The notes: generated by a model from the sequence alone, not told the origin. DNA of 64,000 bases from Angiostrongylus vasorum (GCA_018806985.1 JADANN010000149.1:893447-957446); one strand, 5' to 3'. Counted from the first letter of the stretch, positions 10,573 to 23,370 are shown. Numbers and translations are program-made.

Positions 10573-12477
10573 CGGTGTGTTTCAGGTAAAATTACTTCGA
10601 ACCTCCTCGATGGACCGAAGGCTCGTTTATAAGAATGCCTCGCATGTTTGACGTCCACGCAAAACCTATGCTTTCCTGTACATATCAAATTTTCGAACCA
10701 GAACTTAGTGGATGCTGCCAGAATAGAGCACGACCCTACTAGAATGTAATGATTGGAGGTAGTGAAGAACGCCTAACTACTGCAGAAGTTACCACAAAGT
10801 TAGAGGGTGTTTTTCAATTCCTCTAAAATCTTGCCAGAGTTCGTTATCTTCCTTACATATTTTGGTGATATCAGCTCAATTCATTCCACCATTCATCACG
10901 TTTTTTGTCTACAATCTCACCTGTGAATAAACAACGGCAACGTTTGGTCATAAGTTCCTAATGTATGTGAGTTTAAGTGCCATTTTTATGAGTCCATTCA
11001 TGCTTTTCTAAAGATGTCATGGCAAAGGGTGGAGAACTTTTGAAATGGACATGGAGGGAAGGCAACGGAATACGAAATACCGAGATGAGTTCGACTTTAT
11101 ATACAAGCAGGAGAATTCTAAGGAAAACTTTTCCGTTCAAAAGCTAGGGTTCAAGCGAAATTTATGGAATCTTCCGAGGCTATGATGATCCTTCACAATA
11201 ACGTGCACGGCCACAGACAGTGAAAGACAGCTTGTCAGAAATGAATCAAAATCGAACAGCGATTCAACAACACGATAAGATTTTTCGCCAGATGATGTTT
11301 CCGATGCAAATAGGCGTGTTCTCACAAACAACACAATTTGTAAAATGCGGTTTTTATATGGTTTTCCCAATGCCATGTTAACACTCCGTGCACGAAACCG
11401 GTTCATCGACAACTATTGATAATTTTTTTTGATAACTAGAAAGGAGTTGAAGACTAGAACAGAGAACGGACTTCGCTCTATCTATATGGGAGTTAAATAT
11501 GACTTTTCAAAAAACTTTACAGCACTTCTACAGGTGTTAAGAATTGTGTTCGTGCTCGAAATACGAGTGTCGACCAGAAAAAAGGCAACAAAAACACGAT
11601 TTTTGGGTTTCACAAAATCAGAATTTCATTTTAGTAGGATAAACAAAACTTAGACCATAACTGCAAAGATCTGTAGATTCCAGGAGTTTTAATGTTCATC
11701 AATAAAATTCACTACGAGCTATGTTGGTTGAAATTTGGAAGCATTCATTGTTCTCGAACCGTCTTAGTCGAAATCGACACACCTCGGACTATGAGTGTTA
11801 ACAGTGAACAGATTATAAATAGATTAGTGAACAACCTAACAAGCGTTAGAGATTTGCGATAAACGACGTCATCTTCACTAACAAGATAGAAATCGGAAAC
11901 TGAAAGATAGGAAAGGAATACAGAAAGATCTCAAGCTAGTTAGACGCAATACAACGCGATGAACCTCCGAGTGCTAATAGGATGAATAAATGAGTAGGGG
12001 CTTTAGACTCGGATCAAAATCGGCCATATATTTTGCCAGGCACGCAGGCGTGGCCAAGAATTTCCGGCATCTGCTGTCAGAATTAACTTACAGCCTCCAT
12101 ATACACATAATAATATTCATGGATACGTTCACGAGTGTAGGTGGATTCTATTCTGCAGATGTAGATTTTGCTAAAATCTTACGACCCATTGAATGCACAC
12201 AAAACAGCTAGCGCTTGGAGAGGTCTGCAATAAATAAGCTCCGCGTTGGCACGACACATGACAAGTTGTCGGTGAGAATCGGAAAGAACAATGAGTTGAA
12301 CTATTACTCATGAGAAGCCTCTTGCTCAAAGACGAGATAAAGAACCGAATATGAAAAGAATCGCTATACTGTTCATATTTCTCGATCAAACAGAACTCAA
12401 AGAGCAGCTCTGATGCGAACGAATTTGTACGCATAAAGACTAGGGTCACTTGATTATTAACAATATTACAATTTTTT
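10573..12477. other. intergenic, contains repeat family E copy 2
   Basis: No gene supported. Repeat family E copy 2 lies at about 11205-11350 (see 1670-1795). Remaining open frames of 70-117 residues have no recognisable features. Confidence 0.4.
11205..11350. repeat. repeat family E, copy 2
   Basis: Same blocks in the same order as copy 1 (1670-1795), including AATCAAAATCGAACAGCG and GATGCAAATAGGCGTG. Identity by eye is roughly three quarters, so it is an old duplication or dispersed repeat. Confidence 0.5.
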
Positions 12478-12815
12478 TTCATATGACCCGCTTTCATTCT
12501 ACTGTGCGGATCCAGCACTTGCACTCGATTAGTTTCCTAGCAACAGTCATCCACGAAAGTTAGCTAACTTTCCCGTATGGGTTCAGCTGCTTGAGGATTT
12601 TTGCTTTCGTTATGGATGTCGTTGAACGGTGGACAAATGACTTGATAAAGCTGCACTAGAGCGTTCCCAATTAAACAAAAGGGAGTGAACTGCTCACAGA
12701 CAAATCTGGCGCCAATTTTCCTACCCCAGAGGGGTAACAGGCTTATTGAGCGGCGTCGAATCATTACCAAGCTAGCGTTGAAAGAGATCACTACGATTGC
12801 GTTATATACATTGCG
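12478..12815 (-). repeat. SINE-C copy
   Basis: Family C, read on the minus strand and ending with the signature GGGTCATAT (12478-12488). The blocks GTGCGGATCCAGCACTT and GGATGTCGTTGAACG recur at 18328-18625, 26065-26420 and 28935-29265. The high-coordinate end should be the tRNA-like head, but it is poorly preserved here. Confidence 0.5.
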
Positions 12816-13559
12816 TTATATACATTTCATAGAGGTAACAAAGAGTTAAAAGTATGTCCTTGGAGAACCCATGCTATGCATGCATTACTTCTGGCTCGAC
12901 AACACAACATAAAAAACAAGCCCTCTATCCCCAAGGGGGTGGCACACTTGTACCAGGCTTGCCTTAGAAAAGCTCCCTACCATCCGCAGAATTGAGAACA
13001 AGCAGGCGACAGGCTGTGACGAAGACCTAGCAATACTCTTTTGGAGCTATCCCAGAGTTCACCAAGAGTCACCTTAACTAGAATTCAACGACACTAATGA
13101 AGGGAACAAAGCCGTCAACAGGCACCCGAACCTACAAGGAAATCCGAAGATGACAAATGCAAGAGAATGAACCGAAAGAAAGAAGTGATGGAGCCTGTTC
13201 AATGTGTATCGGGTCGAATAAAAAAATAGGTTAATGAATAACAACAAGTAAAAAACTGATGCAAGTGATAGCTGTAGAAGATATCTAGCACCATTTACTA
13301 CCACCAAACTTGAAATTTCGCGTACCATATTGTTCGTGACGAGACATTGCAGCTATAAAACTGGCTTGACGAGGTGAATTCCTCGGTGGGAGCACTGATT
13401 TGCTCACCACACCGTTCGGTAGTGAAATGGTTGACGTCAACGAATTATGCGTGGTGGTCTTCTCCATTATCTATAAACACTGCTTTGACGATTTATACTG
13501 AGTGAACTGAGTGAAACTACGATGAGGCATAGAATGACCAACATTATCGTCGCAAGAAG
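12816..13559. other. unassigned sequence
   Basis: No gene or repeat with a second copy recognised. A short direct duplication GCGTTATATACATT occurs at the junction with SINE-C (about 12798-12825) and may be a target-site duplication or slippage. Confidence 0.35.
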
Positions 13560-15365
13560 TCAAATTCTATCAGTTACTCGATTAGTTCCAATCAAATATC
13601 ACCTGTATCACCTATTCGTCGAGTGACTCGATCGGACGCCAGTAAGTCTTCCATTTCCCCCCGACGCGTGCAGGAGTAATTCAGTGGGTTCTGTTCGCTC
13701 TAGGGACTCGTCAAGCATCATATCTTCCTTCTAAGCTCCTCATGAAGAACTCTGACCGTCGGGTCGGTGGTCTTCCCTGCAGTACGTCTGACATACCGAG
13801 GAATTCGGTCACTAACGGCTCTTGTCCATCGGTTATCATTCATACGCATTATGCATTTAGCGCACCTTATCTTCGATTGTTTGAAGCATAAAACGGCGTC
13901 TTTGATTTTTGATCGTTGACGCAAGTCGGAGCTTCGGATCCCTTCCCTTAGTTGTGTGAAACGGGATACTCCTAGCATCGTCCTTTCGACAGCGCGTTCG
14001 ATAGCGCTGAGTGACCTTTCATCCTGCTTACGCAGCGGCCAGATTTTCGACGCATACGTTAGGGCAGGAAGTACTGTTGAGTCGAAAAGGTGTGAACGGA
14101 GTCGGGTGTTCTTTGTCCTCTTCACTGCATCCTCGATGCTCTCGAAAGCTCCCCAAGCCGCTTGTTTCCTTCTGCTCAGCTCTGGAGCTAAGTCGTTCAC
14201 CATAATGATTTCCCGACCTAGATAGACATAACGGGAGCATTCGGAGATATTCGTTCCGTTGAGGGTGAATGGGACATAGGAAACCAATCCGTTCCTCATG
14301 AACATCGTTTTCGTGAGATTTAGTCGAAGACCAATCTTTGTCAAAGTCGGCAAGCATACGTTCCGCTTGGCTAATTTTTGGTGTTATAAGAACGATGTCA
14401 TCAGCAAAGCGAAGATGATGTACGACCATCGATTTTTCACTCCCATATTATCCCATTCCAGTGTTCGCATGACGTTCTGGAGGGTGGCGGTAAATAATTT
14501 TGGCGAGATGGTATCGCCTTACCTAACACCTCTTTTGACGTCAATGTTAATATCGCTGTAGAATGGTGAAATATTGGTTGTGAAATTTTTTGTACAGCTC
14601 ACGACGAATCTTTATGTACTGAGTAGTTGACTGTCAAGGGCTTCCCTTCCACGACTGCTTCTATCTCAATTGAGTCAAAGGCATTCTTTAAATCGATGAA
14701 AGTGAGACAGAACGGTCTTTAGTGCTCCCGCGATACTTCAATGAGTCTCGTTATCGTGTGCATGTGGTCCATCGTGCTATAACTTTTTCCAACCCTGCTT
14801 ACTCACATGGCTGTCCTTCGTCCAGTGTTCCGTCAATCCTGTTTAGGATGACTCAAGTGAGAAGCTTGTGAACGATAGACAGCAAGCAGATTGGGCGATA
14901 GTTGGCGGTATCGTGTAGATCACCCTTCTTGAATAGTAGTACGATCTTGCTGCTCTTCCAGTGGGTAGGGACCTTGCAATCGGACATGTAACATGTGAAG
15001 AGCTGAGCCAGTGTGTTTATGAGGACTGGCGGAAGGTTCTTCAGGTGTTCTGGTCTTGTCCTGTCGGACCTGGTGCTGTTCGATTTTTCACCGACGAAAT
15101 GGCATGTCGGATTTCGGAAGGGAAAAACCGGTGGTACAACATATCCATCCTCCTTTATTTCATATGACGGGAGGTGGACTTGGCTATCGAAGAGATCTGA
15201 GTAGTATTCGTGAATGATTTACTCGATTGCCTTTCTGGACGCTGTAACTGTTCCCTCTGGGCGTCGCAGTGCAATCATTTTGGTCTTGTATTTGCGAAGC
15301 TTCAGTGGGCTTTGTGAATGCTTTTCCCAGCCTCTGCAGATTCGACCATTACTGCTGCTCTTCTA
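13560..15365 (-). mobile_element. RTE-type non-LTR retrotransposon, 5'-truncated
   Basis: Minus-strand RTE element carrying the RT domain and C-terminal region. Its high-coordinate end stops matching the longer copy (55085-58580) at about 15365, just after CTGCTGCTCTTCT, so it is 5'-truncated inside the RT fingers, typical of target-primed reverse transcription. The 3' end near 13600 shares ATCACCTGTATCACCT with the other copy. Frameshifts and stops are frequent. Confidence 0.85.
13718..14730 (-). pseudogene. RTE reverse transcriptase, palm to C-terminus
   Basis: Decoded in several frames on the minus strand: FIDLKNAFDS (motif A, about 14670-14700), the GDTISPKLF region (about 14500-14530, damaged), HLRFADDIVLIT (catalytic FADD, about 14380-14430) and LNLTKTMFMRNG. 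The long C-terminal region follows, with the AWGAFESIEDAVKRT, LTYASKIWPLRKQDERSL, RTMLGVSRFT and MNDNRWTRAVSDRIPR blocks. The open frame 13718-14353 overlaps 14028-14429 in another frame, proving a frameshift. FADD is retained but the copy cannot encode a whole protein. Confidence 0.85.
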
Positions 15366-16659
15366 ATAATGGGGTAATAATATGAAAAAGCACTCAAAAA
15401 GGCAGGAACAAAAAATTACGTATTCATCGTCTCGTACTGCACGAGATATCGAACTGAGCATTTGGGTTCCAACAGTAAAAGCACACCAGCTATGTAATAG
15501 AGAGAATAGGTTATAAGGACTTCGAAAAACCTGCATGATACAAAAACAATGTTCTCTAAAAAAAGCACACCATAACTGAAAGCCACAGAACTGGAAACAA
15601 TATATTTCAAAATCCATGAAAAAGTGACCAACAGTGGAAAAATTCTTCATAAATGAATGCTGATTAAACCATAAGCTTAAAAAAGTAAAATGTGTAAACA
15701 ACTGCAGAAAGAGTAGTAAGGAAGCTGACATTCAGAGCACCAAAAACGGAAAAAAATGGAAATGAAGCACTCACTGCCAACGGGTTGGCATTCATAGTCC
15801 ATGTAGGGGATTTTTCTGGTTCCGATTCAAAATCCACGTTCCATGCAGAATTTAACGATCGCCGAACTAGTTGGACTATAAAAACTATTGTTATGGAGAA
15901 CTTTTTCTTACAGTTCCATCCTAACCTTCAGAAATCTGCGTCGAGCCCAAACAAACTAGTTTCAGATTTTGAGGTAAATGATCCACCCGTTTCAGTTAAA
16001 GAACCCATGGAAGGATAGACCTAAGGGGCTTGAAATGTTAAGCGTATATCTTCAAGTGGAAATTCGTTATCTTGTGCTATGATGCCTTATTGTTAAGGTA
16101 GTCTGACTTCTTTTCAAATAACAAATATGTAAGTGTTGGAGCACCAAAACCATACTTGCATTATTGCGATGAAAAGAAAAAGAATTTGACAGCATAAAAT
16201 AAAGAACTCCAAAAGTCTCTGCTTCTGACTTTTTCCAGATAAACAAATACTTTGAAGCAATAAGAGATAAACATATAATTCAGCAGTAGTTCCATTTAAG
16301 TGCAGTTTTTAAATCTACCAGGGTCACAGACAAATATTCTACTAAAGTCTGTTGGTAACAAAACACCTCAGAGACCTGTTCATATAAGATGTACGAAATC
16401 CTAAACGATTCCTTTTTTGTTTTATTTCTGGGCGAATGCGTCCATTTAAACCATTCCTGGGTCTTAACTTTAGCAGTGAGCATACTTAGCTGGTGGAAGC
16501 CAATGTGCGTTTATTTCATAGATATTCTCTAGGGCACGTCTACATCTCCTTTAGGGTCACCCTCACTTTGTTCCTGTAATTTGTTGCTGATTCTCCACTA
16601 CAAATGACAACTCCTTCTATGCTTCATGTTACCACTGAATAGAAAAAAACGTAGCCTTT
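15366..16659. other. unassigned sequence
   Basis: Overlapping open frames on the minus strand (15363-15731) are hydrophobic and Phe/Cys rich but show no domain. I see no repeat copy elsewhere. Confidence 0.35.
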
Positions 16660-16890
16660 CAGTTTGACCGCAGGATCCCTAACCCACCATCTATTTAAAA
16701 CTTTGATCTTCATTAATATTTTAGCCTTTTCCACCGAATAATTAAAGTATTCTAATATAAAAATACGTCCAGGCTCTGAGGAAGGCGAAATCGCCGAAAC
16801 GTCAGCCATCCACCAACAACACCAACAACAACGACAACGACAACGAAGACCTATACCAACCTCGCATTAGCTAAAGAAGATTAGTTTATA
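16660..16890 (+). mobile_element. PLE-C 3' end with hammerhead
   Basis: Terminus of a third Penelope-like family. The hammerhead is followed by a CAA/CGACAA-rich tract (16809-16846), then GAAGACCTATACCAACCTCG and GTTTATAAG. The same order (hammerhead, AACA-rich tract, GAAGACCT, AACCTTGCAT, AGTTTATAAG) occurs at 59358-59480. The sequence before the ribozyme ends TACGTCCAG, consistent with a retained intron acceptor. Confidence 0.65.
16772..16807 (+). ncRNA. hammerhead ribozyme, intact core (PLE-C)
   Basis: The cleanest motif in the window. Stem I is GGCT (16772-16775) with AGCC (16804-16807). The catalytic box CTGAGGA is at 16776-16782. Stem II pairs GGCG with CGCC (16784-16787, 16792-16795). 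GAAAC is at 16796-16800 and the GTC cleavage triplet at 16801-16803. Stem III is only A-U and C-G without a loop, the miniature form reported from Penelope-like elements, which is thought to work as a dimer through the self-complementary ACGT. Confidence 0.75.
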
Positions 16891-18327
16891 AGATCATATA
16901 AACAAAAACGCAGCGCTTGTCAAGAAATTTGAACTGCATAGTAGGCCAGTTTGTGTGTTCCGATATAATTGTTTTGCAAGTGGTTAGTAAAATCCTCGAC
17001 ATAGTTCTTTTTCCAGAGCACAGAGAAATAAGAAATGATGAATCCGATGGATGAACACGATGATTGAAATAGGGCAGTTGTCGGTTGCTTTTCTGGAAGT
17101 TCATGGTGGCTCGGTTACTCTCCGTTCATCGCGTAGCTTTTGAAGCAATTCATGTTGTTTGCAGGATTCCGTAGTTTGTTTATAGGCTGACAAGTAGTTG
17201 TTGCAAATCTTCATTTTGACTGAAGTTTGATAATATCTTTTAATTCAGCGTAGTAATGAAACGAGACGAGTATTCACAAATCGGAAAACCAACAATATGG
17301 ATTCGTTCTTGGTCGCATCATGGTTCTTCCTCAACTGCGTCTTATTCCAAATCTATTCCTTATTCTTACTCTTTCCATAGCTTTTCTGGACATCTTGGAT
17401 ACTAAATAATGCATATGAGTGGACGTATGCTTGCAAACCTTTCAATCGTGAGGTTAAGAAGTAAATAAGAAGCGATCCATGGTTGCCTTCAGCAAATGAG
17501 CTCCAAGAACAGCTCGAGACACCCCGATACGTTACCCATCGGTGGCACTCTGTCGCCAGAAATAGTTTTTTTTTCCAGAGCACAGAGAAATAAGAATAAT
17601 AAAGATATAAACTCCTATACAAACTGTGCAATGTTATTCATGTTTTTTCAAATGCGCTTCGAAACAACATCAGGCGGCCCTGATACGACAGGTAGAGGAC
17701 AAGTGATGATTTTACTGGTGCCTGCTTAAGTTTGTCAATGGCAAGTGGAATTAAAAGTTATAATAAACAGTTAGCATGATTTTTTTGATCGCATAGACGT
17801 AATTTGCATTGGGTGACAACTGGTAACAGCCTTAGACATCTGCGAAGTATTCTGAAAGAGTTCACTTCTATTGTAAGCACTGTACCACACACAGATCGGC
17901 AAAAATAACTACTACATCGTTATCCGTCGCACTGGTTTCTGTGATAAAAGGGAAATATGGAAACTCCGGATACCCTTGTCCTGTCACATAGTTTACCTCT
18001 AGAACACCATTTATTTTTAGTGACTTTGCCTACTATGTCTCAAAGACATATGTCTTCTCAACCGGGAGTTCGATAAGAAATGGCTTTAATAGAATCAATC
18101 TGCTCATATTTTATTATTCTGATTGTATATGTCTTTCTGTCCTTTTTCCTTTTTTGTAAACCCTTTTCTCTTCAAATTACTGGCTAAAATCAAGATTTAT
18201 TACACTTATTACAAATAAGTAGTTGGGTGTTTCCCGTCGCACCAAATAGTTTTTATTTACTTCACAAAACGACTTTCCTTTAACCTTAGGACAAAAGGTA
18301 GTACTTTTTACTTAGTTTGTATCTATA
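16891..18327. other. unassigned; contains a 27-base direct repeat
   Basis: A stretch beginning TTTTTCCAGAGCACAGAG and running through AAATAAGAA occurs at 17009-17035 and again at 17571-17597. Both begin like a splice acceptor (polypyrimidine plus CAG). No exon with a sensible frame follows, and no gene is supported elsewhere in the stretch. Confidence 0.35.
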
Positions 18328-18625
18328 TGACCCGACATCATACGTTGTGCGGAACCCAGCATTTCGTTCATCCGAATCTTTCTCTTACATTCTCGTCACA
18401 TTTCCGGATTTGTGTGTGGGTTCGGCTGCTGCTTGAGGATTTTAATCATCTTCATCAATCGGCTTTAACACCGATCGACTAGATTCTCCATGGAATCCTG
18501 GGATACTTACGCTAGGGTGTCCTGATGTCTTCACCAAAGGCTATTACCAACCTTTTTAAATCTGAGGAAACTTTTCCTAGACAGGTCTTTATCAAATTCC
18601 GGATAAATGGGAAGCTTGGTTGATT
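18328..18625 (-). repeat. SINE-C copy
   Basis: Shares ATATGACCCG at the low end, TGTGCGGAACCCAGCA, the GGGTTCGGCTGCTGCTTG segment also present at about 12580, and GATTCTCCATGGAATCC with the copy at 28935-29265. Old and diverged. Confidence 0.55.
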
Positions 18626-18756
18626 CAGAGCATTGTCAAAATATTGGGAGTCTTTTTTGAACGCCATCTCTTTTCAATGCGATTTCCACACCCCCTATAC
18701 CAAACATTGGACGAACACAACTACAATGATGCTAAGATAACCACAATATTCCTCAA

Positions 18757-19060
18757 CATTGTGAATTCAACTACAGCCTCAGATTAACTGGGTTCAGTGC
18801 CGATTTGGGCTCCTCAGATCAAGTCCGCTAACGGGTGATTGCTGATGACAGAAATCGATAGAACTAGCTGAGAGACAGGCGAAACGAAGGACCCGCATGG
18901 TGTGGTGGTGAGCGCGTTACTCCCCGGAAAGGACAATAGCGCGTTCGTTCTCCACCGCAGACATTTGCGGTCCGGAGTTTTGCAAATATCTCAGCAATAT
19001 TGTGGTTGTATTTTGCTTAATACCCTGCCATAAAAAATTATATAAGGCAGAAAATAAAAA
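18757..19060 (+). repeat. SINE-A, longest copy
   Basis: The most complete SINE-A. A 5' unit (AACTGGGTTCAGTGCCGATT, then GCTAACGGGTGATTGCTGAT) leads into GAACTAGCTGAGAGACAGG. Next is an A-box-like TGGTGTGGTGGTGAGCGCG, then a B-box-like GCGTTCGTTCTCC, and the body TTTTGCAAATATCTCAGC. The tail is TAAGGCAGAAAATAAAA. The paired boxes point to a tRNA-derived, RNA polymerase III transcribed element. Confidence 0.65.
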
Positions 19061-19127
19061 AGTAAACGATGCTAAGATATTTGCAGAACAAGGACCGCAG
19101 GGCGGAGTCGGTAACTGCTGATGGCAC

Positions 19128-19325
19128 CGTTAGGGTGAAAGATAGCCATGAGAAAGCCAAAGCAAGGACCTCGGTGCTCCAGTGCGTAACACGTGAGTCT
19201 CCAGAAAGGGTAATCGCGGGTTCGAATCTGGCCTGCGGTCTTAGTTTTGCAAATGTTTCCGCATTACTGTCGTTGTATTTCACATAATGCTCTTCCATGA
19301 GAAAATAATATGCAGCAAATAAGAG
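19128..19325 (+). repeat. SINE-A copy, tRNA-like head well preserved
   Basis: AGTGCGTAACACGTGAG, then a perfect-looking B box GGGTTCGAATC at about 19218-19228, then TTTTGCAAATGTTTCCGC and a tail ending GCAGCAAATAAG. It is the closest relative of 325-465. Confidence 0.6.
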
Positions 19326-19326
19326 G

Positions 19327-19453
19327 TATTCTTAAACACTTTAGAATTAAATTTAGTGGAATACACACGGTACCTGTATGGAGGTGGGGGCGTATTCTTA
19401 AACACTCTAGAATTAAATTTAGTGGAATACACGGTACCTGTATGGAGGTGGGG
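19327..19453 (+). repeat. 66-base tandem duplication
   Basis: Two nearly identical units, 19327-19390 and 19393-19453. Each runs from TATTCTTAAACAC through GAATTAAATTTAGTGGAATA and GGTACCTGTATGGAGGTGGG. They differ by one substitution (TTT/TCT) and a two-base indel, so the duplication is recent. It sits directly after the tail of the SINE-A copy. Confidence 0.85.
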
Positions 19454-19679
19454 CATGTTTTGGTGGAAAAATGACGTCATAGTTGGGTGGGGCTGGCTGG
19501 AAGTCGGTGTTGTTCGAGATTCGCAACGAGCGATTGTGACGTCCAGGTTGCATTTCTTTAAGTAAGGCGTCGATCCTCGCATCCTTAAAACAAGCCAATT
19601 TTCAAGGACCGATTTTTACGTTATTAATTAATTTTCTAGCCACTTTGATAAATTATAAGTTAAGTATATAATAATCACA

Positions 19680-20008
19680 AGGATGCTGAGACATGAGAAA
19701 AATTCGGGACATTAGCTGGACTTCGAACCTCCAATTACCCTCACGTGCTATCCACCACACCAACTGAGGCTCTTGCTTTGCCGTTCTTTCAGCCAGTTTT
19801 TTTTTCAATTCTAACGGTGCTATCAGTAATCTAGAGGGCGATCTGGGATCATAGTTTCATTTCAGAGTACCAGATATACGATGTGATGCAATATAGCTAA
19901 GGTTCAGAGTTTTGCTCATATCTCAGCAACCTTGTACTTGTCTTTCACATTGCACCCTGCCACGAAAAAAGAATTGGCAGAAAATAAAGGTTAAGACATT
20001 AAGTTTCT
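19680..20008. repeat. two SINE-A fragments, head to head
   Basis: 19680-19810 is a minus-strand head (GATGCTGAGACAT, CTTCGAACCTCC as inverted B box, CACACCAACTGAGGC). 19893-20008 is a plus-strand body and tail (TTTTGCTCATATCTCAGC, CCCTGCCACGAAAAAA, GGCAGAAAATAAAG). Confidence 0.5.
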
Positions 20009-23000
20009 CTATTTTGCTCTTTGTTTCCTATTTTGTAACAGTGTTTACGCCTTTCGTCATTTCTTCTCTCTTTCGACGCAAAACTAAGAAACAAAAGGAA
20101 GGACATCATATGAAAGCATGACTGCGTGACACATATGATTAGGACAAGGCGAAAGGAAACCTTCAAGATACTTAGAAATGTCAAACAACTGATTGAAGTT
20201 TCTTGAAGAATGTAAGGAAGAAGTATAAGGGATTATAAGCGCAAATGGATAGAATTTTTTAAAAAAAAAGTAAACAAAGGCGAAGCACTCGCGTATAAAC
20301 CTGCATCACTGAGTGGTCACTTTTCGACGTCCGCATACGTCGAACGGTGTAGTAATCCATCTGCAAGCAAATACCTTTGACGAGAAGACTTTTTAATTGA
20401 AAAGAAGACAATGAGAGATAAAGATACAGTACATTTTGGACTGGAGCAGTTTAAAACGAAAGAAATCCCATGAAAATATGAACAGTTGTCGATATAATAG
20501 AGAAAATTCGCTGCTGCCTACAACGTCCAGCTTAGTGGCCACGATCAAGCAAGCCTACTTGGCAAATGCTTGCCAGGGAAACAAAATTCCTCTTCACTCC
20601 AAGAGTCCCAACTTTTTTTCTTACAGTATCGATTTCGATTTAGTATACAATAAGAACCACTGTCTTCATTTCACTACCACTCAAAAAGAAAAAAAAATTG
20701 GTTAAGACCTTCATCAACAAATTCGTCACTTTGGACCATAGAATAAAAAAAAATAAACATAAAGTGAGAAAGCACGACATATGTTTTTCTAACTATTTCC
20801 CGCAACGGTCATTAAAGTTGGATAGTTCAACACTTCTTTAGGGAAGTCCAACTAAGACGACGCACCACGGTAGGCGTGCGCCTCATCTACTCCTGGAATC
20901 GCCTAACAAGGGGTTCTTCAGGACTCCACATGAAAAAAAAGCTCAAACAAGCAAAACAAGCCATAAGTTGAAAAAAGATTTCGACAGAATTTTTTTATGA
21001 AGACGAACAATTTAAAGATCTAGCAACACGTAAGAATTGCTTCTAAGTCTACCAAACTGAGCTCCAATTGTTCTCCGGTTCATGATTACTGATTCATTCA
21101 AAGGATTTATACCCAACAAATAGGTCTTCTGTTATTAGTGCTATTAATTTGTTATCGAGTAATAATACCAACGAAGAATGGATTCGAAAAAGTAAACACA
21201 CCAGAAAGCTTAGTAATCGAAGTTACCCACATTGGTTGCGGGAAAGGCGACCACAGCAGATGATGCTGTGCAGGCGGCTTCGGATAGGAGAAAAACTCGA
21301 CTGATCTCAGCGGCGGTGACGGCAAGAACTCTTCGTGAAGGTCATTTCCAGTGCAGCATGAACGAACAGTAATGTTCTTCGTCAATGCACTGTAAAAAAG
21401 AACAGTGAGGTGTTTCACATGATCAGTCACATCCATCAATAGGAGCGTCCGAACTACAAACTATAGAAGAACGAGGTCTTGTGAGATTTGAGGAGTGCAA
21501 GAAAAGACAAGCCAGAAAATTATGTCGGACTGAGTCAGATTTCCGCCAGAAAAGGTGCAACAACGCAAAAGTCTTATAAACAGGTAAAGCAATGTTTAGA
21601 TGAAAGATTTAAATGGAAAGGAAGATGACAAAGAGTTAAACGAATACGATAAAACATTGGAAGCTCTCAAAAAACAGCCTATCGATAAAAGATAAGATAG
21701 AAGATTAGAGTTTCAATCAAAAGTATTGAAGGTACCGAGGTACCGTCCGTAGCCGATATGATAGGACCATCTTTTCTGTCACAAAAACCTTGCCAATTTC
21801 GAAAGAATATTTTAATGGCTGCTAGAATTCAAATTACCATAGCCGTTTCACTCGAGAATAAACTCGAGAATAGAAAACTTCTGGAAGACTTTTTTATAAA
21901 AGAAATATATACAGCTGGAACGAGCAATGAAGTGAACATAATGAATGGAAAAGCAACGTGAGGTGTCGACGCACACAAATCCGAAAAAATCCAGTTGGAT
22001 TAACGACTGCGACGGCAATAACAAACATAACTTGTATCATCACTCGAAACATGATATTTGATGATGAAAATTGTTAAAATAGTGGAGAGAGATATGCCCA
22101 TCACCCCTCTGGGTCGTATCGAAGACAACAGGTGGGAATTACCCTCTGCGAAGATTGGAAACGATCTCAATTGTTTCCAGTAATATGAATAGGGTTAGGA
22201 GACTAAGCTCATCTACCACTCGTCATCCGGAGAGGTAACCGATCTCCTCTGCAACTAAACTGACAAGATATTAACAAAATTAACAAACTCATAGACACAT
22301 AAAGGTGTTCCTCAAGGTGGTTTTGCATCGAAATGCTACATTTTAACCTTCTGTATCTGATCACCAGAGCACGAATTTCTGTGATATTCTTTGCACATTA
22401 TAACCTCGTAAATGCTCGTAAGACTTGGATGACAGATGAGAATTTAACGAACCAATACAGCCGACGTTTTCTGGCGCTACCCTAACCCAATCTACCCCTA
22501 CAATAGAGGCTTTAATTTTTTTATAAGACAAGCTGCTTTTTGCTTCCTTAGGAGAGCAATATTGTAAAATACTCGAAATTGTTGAACCCAAATATTTTTG
22601 ACATTTACGGAAGAAACACTAGCCCTTTTCATGTTTTTATGTCATCAACGGCCAGATCGTCCTCGTTAGCTCCCTCTACGTCTCTCGCCAATATTGCAGG
22701 ATTTCCCACCATAAAAACTGGGAAAGAGCAAGATTAAATGATAATTGATCGTCAAGTTAAGGGATTTAGATAATTCGTAATGTTTGCGGTAAAACAGCCC
22801 TATATTTTATCGCATCTTCGTAGCTAGGTTGGTTTGTGATGTCGAACATTAGTGTAAAGTAGGGTTCATAACTGAACAGGATCTCTCAAAATAGAACGAC
22901 ATTTCCAACCAGAAGGATAGGTAAGAGTAAACCAATGCCTGGAATCACCACTTTCTTGCTAGTGGCATGACTGCAAGGTGGTAAAACATCATTTTGTTCG

Positions 23001-23370
23001 AATGGGCAGGTGCATACCTGCACCAAAAACCTGGGAAAGGCCTAGCACAAGCGCTACGAGATTTCAAGAAGAAAAAACCTTGCCTACACATCAAGCACCA
23101 ATTAGGTAGAAACTGTGCTGTGACCTAAATGATCCTTCGTGAAGACCATCTATTCGAACACGAAGTGAATAAGCAAGTAGTCTTAAAGTAAATATGAACT
23201 AGCCCAAAAGAGTTTTTAAGAAAATAGGAAATAATGACAACGTTAGACCATCCTCAAAGCTAAGAATTACATTGTACATTAGAATTACATAAGATGTTTT
23301 GGTTGTAGTGTAAAAGTGCGCATTAAAGCATTTAATGACAACGGATTTTTACAAGTAAAATCAGAAATAA
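20009..23370. other. mostly unassigned; weak exon-like and repeat signals
   Basis: An exon-like segment at 20620-20705 follows TTTTTTTCTTACAG and reads DFDLVYNKNH, similar to LVYKKNH in exon 2 of the gene at 43000-43368. A minus-strand frame at 21152-21439 is Pro-rich in its middle and unrecognised. 22905-22990 resembles 51440-51510 (AAACCAATGCCTGGAATCACC, CAAGGTGG). No gene can be assembled. Confidence 0.35.

Noticed and set aside
19205..19235. tRNA gene suggested by a near-perfect B box GGGTTCGAATC
   Set aside because: No closing acceptor stem or anticodon arm; the sequence continues as SINE-A and recurs in several copies.
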